A DNA stretch of 20,589 nt from assembly GCA_903832475.1 (NCBI GenBank), contig CAILBQ010000512.1, forward strand, positions 1 through 20,589, written 5' to 3'. This document shows, in pieces, positions 8,053-16,604 of this stretch; positions within the stretch are counted from its first letter, which is position 1; the number at the start of each line of letters is the position of its first letter. The DNA comes from an uncultured Acidobacteriota bacterium. GTDB taxonomy: Bacteria > Acidobacteriota > Terriglobia > Terriglobales > Acidobacteriaceae. The position numbers and the translations under genes were made by a program. The notes beneath the pieces are model-generated. The model was not told the DNA's origin. It did not search any database and was given only the letters and a program-made list of their open reading frames with translations.

Positions 8053-8090
8053 GTCCCCAGTCCCTGAGTTCCTATGTCCCTAAGTCCCAG
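8053..8090. repeat. Imperfect 8-bp tandem repeat over the GNAT stop codon
   Basis: The units GTCCCCA, GTCCCTGA, GTTCCTAT, GTCCCTAA and GTCCCAG follow one another, with GTCCC or GTTCC constant. The array runs into the last codons of the acetyltransferase gene, whose TAG stop is inside a unit. It thus supplies the end of that protein and half of the spacer before the M28 gene. It is similar in style to the heptamer array near 3140 but unrelated in sequence. Confidence 0.65.
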
Positions 8091-8607
8091 CCTCACCCGG
8101 CATCGCCTCCCACCCCAGCGCAACCTCCGGCAAGTCTTCACCGCCAATATCGATCGTCTTCTTCGCAACCCGCCGCGCACCCATCCGCTCGTAGAATCCC
8201 ACCGCAGGATTCGCCTCCAGCACCCACACCAGCAGCCGCTCGAACCCCGCCGCTTTCAGACTGTCCGCCAGCCGGCAAAGCAACCGTCTTCCAACCCCCG
8301 CTCCCTGCCGGTCCTTCAGCAAATAGATCGCGTACATCTCTGCATCGAATCTCTCGACCGGCAGCCGAATCTTCCCGCCGCACGCAAACCCGCACACCTC
8401 GGCATCGTTCTCATCCGTCGCCACAAAGATATGTGCCGCCACTTCCGCCCACTGCGCCCGCCAGCGCTGCGCCTGCGTCGCCTCCTTCATCTCCGCCAGG
8501 AACGCCTCGGGCACAATCCCTCGGTACGTCGTGCGCCAGCTCTCCACCTGCACTCGCGCCAATCCGGCCGCATCTTCCTTCGTCGCACGTCTCACCAGGC
8601 AACTCAT
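8080..8607 (-). CDS. GNAT-family N-acetyltransferase
   Basis: This 175-residue cytoplasmic protein transfers an acetyl group from acetyl-CoA to an unknown amine. Motif A of the fold is clear at residues 97-110, with QGAGVG (101-106) matching the Q/R-x-x-G-x-G/A pyrophosphate-binding loop. The start VRRATKEDAAGLARVQVESW and the segment NPAVGFYERMGAR are also typical. I chose the ATG at 8607 because family members begin just before this first strand. The open frame continues to 8865, but that extension has no family-like sequence and no good ribosome binding site. It lies 84 bases upstream of the M28 gene on the same strand. The final four residues come from a tandem repeat. Confidence 0.88.
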   Translation of the reverse strand: MSCLVRRATKEDAAGLARVQVESWRTTYRGIVPEAFLAEMKEATQAQRWRAQWAEVAAHIFVATDENDAEVCGFACGGKIRLPVERFDAEMYAIYLLKDRQGAGVGRRLLCRLADSLKAAGFERLLVWVLEANPAVGFYERMGARRVAKKTIDIGGEDLPEVALGWEAMPGEAGT

Positions 8608-8705
8608 CCCCCGGACTCTACCACGACCCATCGATCGCATCTGCCTCAAGGAAGTCATTGCACAGAATGTGACGTCCGCCCCCGCATCCCTCTCGAGATT
8701 CGGCC

Positions 8706-8711
8706 TATAAT
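8706..8711 (+). promoter_or_regulatory. Candidate -10 element for the giant gene
   Basis: A perfect TATAAT stands in the 270-base divergent spacer between the acetyltransferase gene and the giant gene. At 17-base spacing the -35 position reads CGCATC, which is poor, so an activator or another sigma factor may be needed. Use of this element would leave a leader of about 160 bases. That leader includes a small hairpin (CTG-CCA-CCCG-GTTT-CGGG-CAG at 8820-8840) shortly before the GTG start. Confidence 0.35.
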
Positions 8712-8877
8712 GGGCGCAAAATCCATTCCGGGAATCACCGCCGCTACTCTGCTGCACTGCTTGCGCTTTCTTCACCTTTCCTCGGATCAGCCCGACAAGA
8801 ATCGAATGTGAGGTAATCTCTGCCACCCGGTTTCGGGCAGGATCCTCGCTCGCTTCAGGCACCATCCGGGGAAGTCC

Positions 8878-11800
8878 GTGTACAAAACAGCCTCGAACTC
8901 GGCCCTCGCGCTGGCCTTGCTGTCCGCCGCGTTATCCATCTCCGCCTGCCCTCAGCCCACTCCCCACCCCACCGTCCTCCGGCCACGGAACCCCATACCC
9001 TCGCGCCCCGAGCCTCCGCGAGTCCGATCCGCTCGCCGCTTCCTCGCTCGCCGCGGCATTACCCCCCAATCCCCCATCCACAAAGCAGTCCGGCACATCG
9101 CCGCCCCTTCGCGGACCGCCCCCGAATCTTCCACCCCCACCTGGACTCCTGCCGGCCCGCTCACCGTCCTCACTCCCGCCTACGGACCCGTCTCCGGCCG
9201 CGTAGCCGCCCTCGCCCTCGATCCTTCCGACCCCACCGGAAACCACGTCTACCTCGCCACCACCGGTGGCGGCCTGTGGCGCAGCCAGAATGCCGCCGCC
9301 TCCGCCCCTGCCTCCGTCCAGTTCCTCCCCCTCACCGACAATCTCGGCGCCCTCACCGCCATACCCCAATCCGGCATCAGCGTCGGAGCCGTTTCCGTCC
9401 AGCCCGGCTCGACCGGCGTTCTCCTCGCCGGCCTCGGCGATCCCAATGACGCGCTGGATTCCTACTACGGAGCGGGCATTCTCCGCTCCACCGACAACGG
9501 ACAGACTTGGACCCTCATCCAACATTCCCTCGACTACGAATCCTCCCTCAGCCCCCAGGATTACTGGTTTCTCGGCGAAGGCTTCGCCGGCTTTGCCTGG
9601 AGCACTTCCAACATCCAGACCGTCGTCGCCGCCGTCTCCCAGGCCTATGAAGCCACCCTGGTTCACGCCGGCCTGCCCAACCTCAGCTACGAGGGTCTCT
9701 ACTACTCTCAGGACAGCGGCGCCACTTGGCATCTCTCGCAGATCTCCGACCCTGGCGGCTTCGACGTCCAGGGTCCCCAGGACGCCTTTGCCGGACCCGA
9801 CGGCAACGCCGCTACGTCCGTAATCTGGAACCCAGTCCGCCAGCTCTTCCTCGCCGCCATTCGTTACCACGGCTACTACCAGTCCCCCGACGGCGTCACC
9901 TGGACTCGTCTCGCCTCCCAGCCCGGCATCGGCCTCACCACCGGCAACTGCCCCACCCAGCCCGGCCAGCCCGGAGTCGCCGGCTGCCCCCTCTTCCGTG
10001 GAGCCCTCGCCGTCAATCCCTCCACCGGCGACACCTTCGCCTGGTCCATCGACGAATTCAATCAGGATCAGGGCATCTGGCAGGATGTCTGCAATCTCGC
10101 AGGCAGTACCTGTGCGAATCCAACCTTGGCCTTCACCGCCCAGCTCAATTCCGCCGCTCTCGAAATCAGCGACATCAACGGCGCTGCCACCATCCCCAAC
10201 GGCGACTACAACCTTACCCTCGCCGCCATCCCCGGCGGTCTCGGCTCCGGCCAGGACACCCTCGTCTTCGCCGGCGCCAACGATCTCTACAAATGCTCCC
10301 TCGCCAACTCATGCCAGTGGCGCAACACCACCAATACCGCGGCCTGCTCGAGCGCGGCCGTCGCTCCCTACCAGCACGCCCTCGCCTGGAGCCTCGGCAA
10401 CCCACTCCTCCTCTATCTCGGCAACGACAGCGGCCTCTGGCGCTCCACCGACCAGGTCGGCGAATCCGGCGCCGTCTGCTCCTCCTCCGACGCCTCCCAC
10501 TTCCAGAACCTCAACCCTTCCCTCGCCAGCTCGCTCACTGAAGTCGAATCTCTCGCTCAGTCCTCCGCCACCTCCGCCACCATGCTGGCCGGCCTGGGCG
10601 CCAATGGCTCCGCCGCCATCGTCTCCAACCCCACCACCCCCGTAGGTTGGAACCAGGTTCTCGACGGCGAAGGTGGCCCCGTCGTCATCGATCACTCCTC
10701 CAGCGTCAATAGCTGGTACGTGAACAATGCAGCCGGCGTCTCCATCTCTCACTGCAGTTCCACCACCGCCTGCACGCCAGCCCTTTTCACCCCCGTCATC
10801 GGTGAGACCCAGGTCCAGAACGACGGCCTCACCATGGATTTCCCCGCGCCCTTCCTGAAGGACGCCCTCGACAACTCCCAGCTCCTCGTCGCCACCTGCC
10901 GTCTCTGGCGCGGACCCACTTCCGGCACGGGCTGGACCACGGCCAACGCCATCAGCCCCATCCTCGACGGCGCCGGCGGTGCGGCCTGCAACGGCGACGC
11001 CCTCATCCGCTCCCTCGCCGTCCAGTCCATCACCGGCTCCACCTCCGGCGCGGAAATCCTGTACCTCGGCATGGCCGGCGCCGGCGATGACGGCGGCATC
11101 GTCCCCGGCCACGTCTTCTCCGCCACCCTCCTCTCCGGCGCAACCACCCAACCCGTTTGGACCGACCTCAGCCTCTCCCCCGTCCTCAACACTGCCGCTG
11201 CCTTCAACCCCGCCGGCGAAGACGTCAGCAGTCTGGTCATCGATCCTCACGACACCACCGGCTCGACCGTCTATGCCACCATCTCCGGCTTCGCCTCTAC
11301 GTTTCTCCCTACTCAGTCCGTCTACCAGAGCATCGACGCCGGCGCGCACTGGACCGCCATCACCTCCAACCTGCCCAACGCCCCCGCCAACGCGCTCGCC
11401 ATCGATCCCCAGGACGCCAACACCGTCTACATCGCCACCGACGTCGGCGTTTACATCACGCGCGCCGTCTTTACCTGCGGAACCGCCACGAATTGCTGGA
11501 CCCTATACGGCGCCGGCCTTCCCGAATCCCCCGTTACCCAGCTCATCGCCACACCCACCGGCGCCTCCGGGCCCTTCGCCGGACAAGCCCTCACCGCCGG
11601 CACCTACGGCCGCGGCATCTGGCAGATCCCTCTCGTCACCGCCGGGACCACGCTCACCACCGCCATCGTCGCGCCCACGTCGCTCACCTTCGCCGGCCAG
11701 ACCGTAGGAACCCCCAGCGCAGCCCAGACCCTCACCCTCAAAACCACCGGTTCCAACCCCCTCACCGTTACCAGCGTCAACTTCAGCGGCTTTGCCTCTG

Positions 11801-14800
11801 CCGACTTCTCCCAGACCACCACCTGCCTCACCGGCCCCATCGTCAAAAACGCCACCTGCACCATCAAGATCACCTTCACTCCAACCGCCTCCGGCTCTCG
11901 CACCGCCTCCCTTGTCATCACCGCCAATCTGCCTGGCGGCCAGCTCCTCGTTCCCCTCGCCGCGACCGGCCTCGGTACCGCCGGCATCGCCCTTCAGCCC
12001 GCCGGCCTCAATTTCGGCAACGTCCAGACCGCTACCAGCGCCCCCACCCAGAACATCTCCATCCAGAACATCGGCGGTAGCCCCGTATCTCTCTCCTCCA
12101 TCACCGTCACCGCACCCTTCGTGAAATCCTCCAGCACCTGTTCCGGCTCCCTCGCCGCCAACGCGGCCTGCGCGGTCACCATCGGCTTCACGCCCACCCA
12201 GGCCATCGCGTACACCGGATCGCTCACCGTCCTTGACAGCGCCGGAACCCAATCTGCGCAGCTCACCGGCGCCGGCATCGCTGGCCCCACCGACACTCTT
12301 TCCACCGCCGGCCTGAGCTTCCCCGGCACCGTCGTCGGACAAACCTCATCCGCACTGCCCGTCACCATCACCAACTCCGGCGGCCTGCCCCTCACCGGTA
12401 TCGGCACCTCCGTCACTGGGAACTTCTCCGCCGTCGACACCTGCGGCAGCACCCTCGCCGCTGCCTCCTCCTGCGCCGTCAACGTGACCTTCCTTCCCGC
12501 CTCCACCGGGAGCCTCTCCGGAACCCTGACCATCTCCGATGCCCTGCGCTCTCAGGTTGTTCACCTCGCCGGCACCGGATTGAAGCCGCCGCTCCTCGTC
12601 ATTACCGTTTCCTCCGTCAACTTCGGGACCCAGCAGATCAACCTTCCCTCCACGTCCCACACCATCACCATTGAAAACATCGGTGGGTCTCCGCTCAGTC
12701 AGCCCACCTTCGCCCTCATCGGCGCCGGCGCCCCGAGTTTCCAGATAGGCGCCTCCTCCTGCGGAGCCACCGTCGCCGCGAACACCTCCTGCACCCTCGC
12801 TCTTACCTTCCTGCCTCTCTCCGTCGGCGCCGCCTCCGCCACCCTCACCGTCTCCACCGCGACACCGGGAGTGGCCTCCGCCACCGTCTCCCTCGCCGGA
12901 ACCGGCCTCTCGCCTCCTGCGCTCTCCGTCAATCCCGCCCAGCTCAACCTCGGGACCGTTATCGTGGGCAACGCCGGCGCCATCTTCACCGTCCAGATCA
13001 CCAATACCGGACAGGTCGCCCTCGTCGGCCCCACTTTCTCCATCACCGGAAATACCGACTTCGCCCTGATCACGCCCACCGACATCACCGCCTGCTCCGG
13101 CACCCTCAATCCCGCCAATACCTGCAACATCCAGGTGCAGTTCTCTCCCTCCGCGCTCGGCACAGAGTCTGCCACCCTCACCGTCTCTTCTTCGAATGCC
13201 ATCCCCTCCACCGCCACCGTCTCCCTCACCGCAACCGGTGCTGCCGCCATCACCCTCCAGGCCAATCCCCTCCAGCTCAGCTTCCCGCCCACCCCCGCGG
13301 GCACCTCCAGCACCGCCGAAACCCTCTCCGTCAGCAACCTCGGTCGCAAGCAGGCCAACGGCCTTACCCTCACCGTCGCAGGCCCCTACCAGCTCGCCCC
13401 CGCCTTGACCACGTGCAAATCAATTCTCGCTGGACTCACTTCCTGCACAGTAGGCCTGGTCTTCACCCCCGGCGTCGCCGGTGACCAGCCCGGCAGCCTC
13501 ACTGCTCAGGTCACCAACCTCGGTACAGCACCCCTGGTCGTGCCTCTCGACGGAACCGGGGTCGCGGTCGGCGGCCTCACTGTTTCGCCCACCCAGATGA
13601 CCTTCGGCAGCATCGTCCTGAACACTCCCTCCGCGGCCCAATCCTTCACCGTCACCAACAGCGGCCAGGGCTCCGTAACCGGACTAGCTCTCGCCATCTC
13701 CGGCGATTTCTCTCTTCTTCAGAACGTCTGCCCAGCCGTCCTTCCTCCCGCCTCCAGTTGCACGGCATCCGTCGTCTTCACTCCCACCGCTCTTGGCAAT
13801 CGCACCGCTTCCATCGCCGTCACCAACTCCTCAGCCGGCGTGCTGCCCGCCTCGATCGCCCTCACCGGCAACGGCATCGCTGCCGGGGGCCTTACCGCTC
13901 TGCCCACCGTGGTCAGCTTCGGGTCGCTCACCATCGGCCTCACCAGCCCTGCCCAGACCGTTACCGTCACCAACGCGAGCGGCCCCGGCGCCTCCACCCT
14001 CACCGGCCTTGCCTTTTCGGTTGCCGGCGATTTCTCCCTGGCTCAGAACAGCTGCGGAACCCAGATCGCTCCCGGCGCTGCCTGCTCCTACTCCGTGTCC
14101 TTTACCCCCACTCTCCCCGGCACGCGCATCGGCTCAATCACCGTCAAGTCCGCCAATGGCCCATCCGTCGTCACTGGACTCAGCGGAACTGGTCTGCCCA
14201 CCGCACAGCTCTCCGTCTCCCCAACCCAACTCAACTTCGGCCAGGTCCCCGTTGGCGCCAACAGCCCCTCCCTCCAACTCACTGTCCACAACCCTGGCTC
14301 CGGAACCCTGGCTGGCCTCCTCTTCCAGACCTCCACTCCCTTCAGCGTCGGCTCCGGCACCTGCCGCACCACCCTCGCTGCCGGCCAGTCCTGCACCGTC
14401 CCCGTCACCTACGCCCCTACCGCCGGCACGACCCAGAACGGAACTATGCTCATCTCCTCCACCAGTCTTGGCGTACCCTCCGTGCCGGTTCCTCTGGTGG
14501 GCGTTGGCATCCTTCCCGCCTCGCTCACAGTCAAGCCCACCTCGCTGAACTTCCCCGCTGCCACTGTCGGTCTCTCCAGCGCCGCCCAGTCCATCACCGT
14601 CAGCAACCCCGGCAGCCTGCCTCTCTCCGGCCTGGCCCTCGCCATCACCGGCGATCTCAGTCCCGATTTCGCCATCGGCGCCTCCAGTTGCACCACCACC
14701 CTCGCCGCCGGAGCCGCATGTTCCACCCTCGTCACCTTCGCACCCAAATCGGCCGGCGGTCACACCGCTTTCTTTACTGCCTCCAGCACCACGTCCAATG

Positions 14801-16023
14801 TCGCCAGCGCCAACACCGCCCTCACTGGAACCGGCCTCACGCCCGCTTCTCTCCGGCTTACCCCCACCCAGCTCACCTTCCCCGCCACGCTCCTGAATCA
14901 GTCCAGCCCCACCCAGCAGCTCGCCCTCGCCAACAGCGGCCAATCCGGAATCACCGATCTCCACATCACCCTCACCGCAGGCTTCGCACTCGACTCTGCC
15001 CACTCCACCTGCACCGCCCAGCTTCCCGCCGCCTCCACCTGCTCCCTCGGCATCCACTTCACTCCCACCACCGGCGGCCCTGTCACCGGAACCCTCACCG
15101 CCAGTTCCCCCGCCTCAAGCTCTCTTGGAACATCCCCCGCCACCGCCGCTTTCTCCGGCACCGGAGCCTACCCACCCGGCCTCGTCACCTCGCCCGCCGC
15201 CCTCATTGCCTTCCCCACCACCGCCATTCATATGTCCGCGGCAGCCATCCCCGTAACCGTGACCAACGCCAGCGTGCTCACTCCGCTCACAGGCCTCTCC
15301 CTCGCCATCGATTCCGTGGGAAATTCCAACGGCTTCGCCCTCAGCGGCAACACTTGCACCGCCTCTCTCGCTCCCGCCGCTAAGTGCACCGTCAACGTCC
15401 TCTTCGCTCCCACCCTCCCCGGGAAGCTCAGCGGAACCCTCCGTCTCTCCAGCACCAATGGCGGCAGCCCCCTCCAACTCGCCCTCACCGGCATCGGTTT
15501 CGACTTTCAGCTTGCTGTTCAGGGCAACTCCACCGGCACCGTGATCGCCGGGCAGAGCGCCGCCTATTCCCTTGCCGTCTCCCCCATCGCCGGAACCATC
15601 CCATCCACCATTCCATCCGGCACTTTCAGCTTTCAATGCACGGCGCTCCCCGCCAACGCGCTGTGCATCTTCAATCCCACTCAGTTACCCGGCCTCCCCG
15701 CCAATGGAACAGGCAACGTCAGCGTCTCCGTCTCTACGGCTTCCGCCAAGACTGCGGCGATGCAACGCACCCGGCGCGTAGCGCTCCTTGTATGCGCATT
15801 CTTGTTTTTCCCCCTGCTTCGCCGCCGCGCTCTGCGTACTTTGTCTATCTTGCTGCTGGCTATCTTCTCCCTTGCCTCTCTTACCAGTTGCGCCAGTGCC
15901 GGAGGCTCGATTGGCTTGACTCAAAAAAACGGTGGTACTCCTCCCGGCACTTACACCTTGCAAGTCTCCGCTACGTCCACCGGCATCACCCACACGCTTT
16001 CTCTGAAATTGAATGTCAACTAA
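8878..16023 (+). CDS. Giant secreted Asp-box propeller / choice-of-anchor D protein
   Basis: This is a 2381-residue envelope or secreted protein. The GTG start is supported by GGGGAAG 3 bases upstream. Residues 1-23 form a signal peptide ending in a lipobox (ISAC, Cys24). A Pro/Arg-rich linker follows to about 80. Residues about 85-920 look like a sialidase/sortilin-type beta-propeller, with Asp-box motifs at about 204-211 (STDNGQTW), 277-284, 336-342 and 818-825, and VYLATTGGGLWRS and VYIATDVGVY blades. Residues about 928-2209 are twelve Ig-like choice-of-anchor D (ASPM/SPD-2/HYDIN-like) repeats. The last about 170 residues are an Ig-like domain interrupted by a membrane hairpin (about 2300-2338). 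No catalytic residues are evident; adhesion or surface binding is the likeliest role. The coding strand is unusually C-rich from Ser/Thr/Ala/Pro codons. Confidence 0.92.
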   Translation: MYKTASNSALALALLSAALSISACPQPTPHPTVLRPRNPIPSRPEPPRVRSARRFLARRGITPQSPIHKAVRHIAAPSRTAPESSTPTWTPAGPLTVLTPAYGPVSGRVAALALDPSDPTGNHVYLATTGGGLWRSQNAAASAPASVQFLPLTDNLGALTAIPQSGISVGAVSVQPGSTGVLLAGLGDPNDALDSYYGAGILRSTDNGQTWTLIQHSLDYESSLSPQDYWFLGEGFAGFAWSTSNIQTVVAAVSQAYEATLVHAGLPNLSYEGLYYSQDSGATWHLSQISDPGGFDVQGPQDAFAGPDGNAATSVIWNPVRQLFLAAIRYHGYYQSPDGVTWTRLASQPGIGLTTGNCPTQPGQPGVAGCPLFRGALAVNPSTGDTFAWSIDEFNQDQGIWQDVCNLAGSTCANPTLAFTAQLNSAALEISDINGAATIPNGDYNLTLAAIPGGLGSGQDTLVFAGANDLYKCSLANSCQWRNTTNTAACSSAAVAPYQHALAWSLGNPLLLYLGNDSGLWRSTDQVGESGAVCSSSDASHFQNLNPSLASSLTEVESLAQSSATSATMLAGLGANGSAAIVSNPTTPVGWNQVLDGEGGPVVIDHSSSVNSWYVNNAAGVSISHCSSTTACTPALFTPVIGETQVQNDGLTMDFPAPFLKDALDNSQLLVATCRLWRGPTSGTGWTTANAISPILDGAGGAACNGDALIRSLAVQSITGSTSGAEILYLGMAGAGDDGGIVPGHVFSATLLSGATTQPVWTDLSLSPVLNTAAAFNPAGEDVSSLVIDPHDTTGSTVYATISGFASTFLPTQSVYQSIDAGAHWTAITSNLPNAPANALAIDPQDANTVYIATDVGVYITRAVFTCGTATNCWTLYGAGLPESPVTQLIATPTGASGPFAGQALTAGTYGRGIWQIPLVTAGTTLTTAIVAPTSLTFAGQTVGTPSAAQTLTLKTTGSNPLTVTSVNFSGFASADFSQTTTCLTGPIVKNATCTIKITFTPTASGSRTASLVITANLPGGQLLVPLAATGLGTAGIALQPAGLNFGNVQTATSAPTQNISIQNIGGSPVSLSSITVTAPFVKSSSTCSGSLAANAACAVTIGFTPTQAIAYTGSLTVLDSAGTQSAQLTGAGIAGPTDTLSTAGLSFPGTVVGQTSSALPVTITNSGGLPLTGIGTSVTGNFSAVDTCGSTLAAASSCAVNVTFLPASTGSLSGTLTISDALRSQVVHLAGTGLKPPLLVITVSSVNFGTQQINLPSTSHTITIENIGGSPLSQPTFALIGAGAPSFQIGASSCGATVAANTSCTLALTFLPLSVGAASATLTVSTATPGVASATVSLAGTGLSPPALSVNPAQLNLGTVIVGNAGAIFTVQITNTGQVALVGPTFSITGNTDFALITPTDITACSGTLNPANTCNIQVQFSPSALGTESATLTVSSSNAIPSTATVSLTATGAAAITLQANPLQLSFPPTPAGTSSTAETLSVSNLGRKQANGLTLTVAGPYQLAPALTTCKSILAGLTSCTVGLVFTPGVAGDQPGSLTAQVTNLGTAPLVVPLDGTGVAVGGLTVSPTQMTFGSIVLNTPSAAQSFTVTNSGQGSVTGLALAISGDFSLLQNVCPAVLPPASSCTASVVFTPTALGNRTASIAVTNSSAGVLPASIALTGNGIAAGGLTALPTVVSFGSLTIGLTSPAQTVTVTNASGPGASTLTGLAFSVAGDFSLAQNSCGTQIAPGAACSYSVSFTPTLPGTRIGSITVKSANGPSVVTGLSGTGLPTAQLSVSPTQLNFGQVPVGANSPSLQLTVHNPGSGTLAGLLFQTSTPFSVGSGTCRTTLAAGQSCTVPVTYAPTAGTTQNGTMLISSTSLGVPSVPVPLVGVGILPASLTVKPTSLNFPAATVGLSSAAQSITVSNPGSLPLSGLALAITGDLSPDFAIGASSCTTTLAAGAACSTLVTFAPKSAGGHTAFFTASSTTSNVASANTALTGTGLTPASLRLTPTQLTFPATLLNQSSPTQQLALANSGQSGITDLHITLTAGFALDSAHSTCTAQLPAASTCSLGIHFTPTTGGPVTGTLTASSPASSSLGTSPATAAFSGTGAYPPGLVTSPAALIAFPTTAIHMSAAAIPVTVTNASVLTPLTGLSLAIDSVGNSNGFALSGNTCTASLAPAAKCTVNVLFAPTLPGKLSGTLRLSSTNGGSPLQLALTGIGFDFQLAVQGNSTGTVIAGQSAAYSLAVSPIAGTIPSTIPSGTFSFQCTALPANALCIFNPTQLPGLPANGTGNVSVSVSTASAKTAAMQRTRRVALLVCAFLFFPLLRRRALRTLSILLLAIFSLASLTSCASAGGSIGLTQKNGGTPPGTYTLQVSATSTGITHTLSLKLNVN
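11659..15504 (+). repeat. Twelve tandem choice-of-anchor D (Ig-like) domain repeats
   Basis: Twelve units of about 100-110 residues follow one another inside the giant gene. They start near 11662, 11983, 12289, 12592, 12919, 13249, 13573, 13888, 14206, 14521, 14848 and 15178. A unit reads roughly: P-x-x-L-x-F, a VG-x-x-S turn, V-T-N-x-G, L-x-G, a first Cys, L-A-x-x-x-x-C with a second Cys, V-x-F-x-P, and a closing A-L-x-G-T-G. Every unit keeps both cysteines, about 9-13 residues apart, so one disulfide per domain is likely after export. The units are well diverged in DNA sequence, so this is not a recent amplification. Confidence 0.88.
15779..15892 (+). other. Membrane hairpin with internal lipobox inside the last Ig-like domain
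   Basis: Codons 2301-2338 of the giant gene encode VALLVCAFLFFPLL, a basic turn RRRALRT, then LSILLLAIFSLAS and LTSC. The turn plus second helix plus LTSC have the shape of a lipoprotein signal peptide, with Cys2338 in the acylation position. On either side the chain looks like one Ig-like domain: strands before it end near SVSVSTAS, and PPGTYTLQVSATSTGITHTL completes it after. By hand count this stretch is about 54% GC, clearly lower than the rest of the gene, mostly because of its Leu, Phe and Ile codons. Confidence 0.75.
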
Positions 16024-16333
16024 GTTCCCAATCTCAATCGCACCCTGTGCCGATCCAAACCTATTGCGGGCTTTGATGAAAGCCTCGCAGCGCGCTGGTC
16101 CGCGGCTTCGCGCATTCGTTGCGTCACGAATAACTTGTTGCCGCTGCCGCAAGCGAAATCCCTCGTCGCCATGCGCCCCTGAGATACAAGCCCCGTTCGC
16201 GTCTCGATGCGACACTCCCACTTAGTGCGCATCGCCGCGACTGCCCCACCCACCTGCGCATGAACGCACCATGAACTAGCGACAAGTCCGCCCTGCGTCG
16301 ACTTATCCACAGGAATGAGATATTCTGACACCT
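16024..16333. other. 310-base spacer without a confident gene
   Basis: No terminator with a T-tract follows the giant gene. A minus-strand open frame (16020-16331) spans the spacer, but it has no ribosome binding site, matches no family I know and overlaps the giant gene end. Three short sequences here recur beyond the small basic-protein gene: CACTTAGT (16219-16226), ACAAGTCCGC (16282-16291) and ACTTATCCAC (16301-16310). The last is part of a perfect DnaA-box sequence, TTATCCACA (16303-16311), 22 bases before the next start codon. Confidence 0.5.
16303..16311 (+). promoter_or_regulatory. DnaA-box-like site, perfect
   Basis: TTATCCACA matches the strong Escherichia coli R1-type DnaA box exactly. 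It lies 22 bases upstream of the small basic-protein gene, where a bound protein could affect its transcription. One perfect 9-mer can arise by chance in a window this size, and no DnaA-related gene is nearby, so binding is unproven. Confidence 0.4.
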
Positions 16334-16597
16334 ATGGCAATTGACAATATCATCGCTCAACTCGACGCAGAGATCGCTCGCCTTAAGCAGGTTCGCAATC
16401 TTCTTTCGGCAACTGGCAAAGTAGAAGCCAAGATCACCGCCGTGAAACAGAAACCCGCCAAGAAAGCACGCGGTGTAGCCGCCAAGTCCTCCGCAAAGTC
16501 AAAGACCGCCGTGAAGCGCGTACTTAGCCCCGAGGCCCGCAAGGCTATCGCCGATGCGCAGCGCAAGCGCTGGGCAGCTCAAAAGGCAAAAGCCTAA
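16334..16597 (+). CDS. Small Lys/Ala-rich histone-like protein
   Basis: This 87-residue, very basic protein contains about 15 Lys, 7 Arg and more than 20 Ala. Residues 1-28 (MAIDNIIAQLDAEIARLKQV) look like a short amphipathic or coiled-coil helix that could dimerise. The middle is a flexible Lys/Ala tract like the tail of histone H1. The end, SPEARKAIADAQRKRWAAQK, is a motif seen at the end of many small basic bacterial proteins. Nucleic-acid binding is the natural inference; no enzyme motif is present. The ATG follows AGGAATGAGA, a weak and distant ribosome binding site. The gene stands alone, with a palindrome and a strong hairpin just after it and DnaA-box-like repeats on both sides. Confidence 0.8.
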   Translation: MAIDNIIAQLDAEIARLKQVRNLLSATGKVEAKITAVKQKPAKKARGVAAKSSAKSKTAVKRVLSPEARKAIADAQRKRWAAQKAKA

Positions 16598-16604
16598 ACA
16601 GTTG

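Noticed and set aside
8608..8865. Longer N-terminus for the GNAT protein starting at 8865
   Set aside because: The extra 86 residues match no acetyltransferase sequence and would fill nearly all of the divergent promoter region, including the TATAAT at 8706.
10309..11349. Minus-strand open frame of about 346 codons inside the giant gene, and similar ones at 8932-9870, 11503-12342 and 14134-15057
   Set aside because: They are Gly/Ala/Glu/Val-rich mirror images of the Ser/Thr/Ala/Pro-rich coding strand, with no family motifs. The plus-strand frame is backed by Asp-boxes and twelve domain repeats.
16020..16331. Minus-strand open frame of 103 codons in the spacer after the giant gene
   Set aside because: It has no ribosome binding site, overlaps the giant gene's end, and I recognise no family. 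A decayed gene cannot be excluded, but nothing positive supports it.
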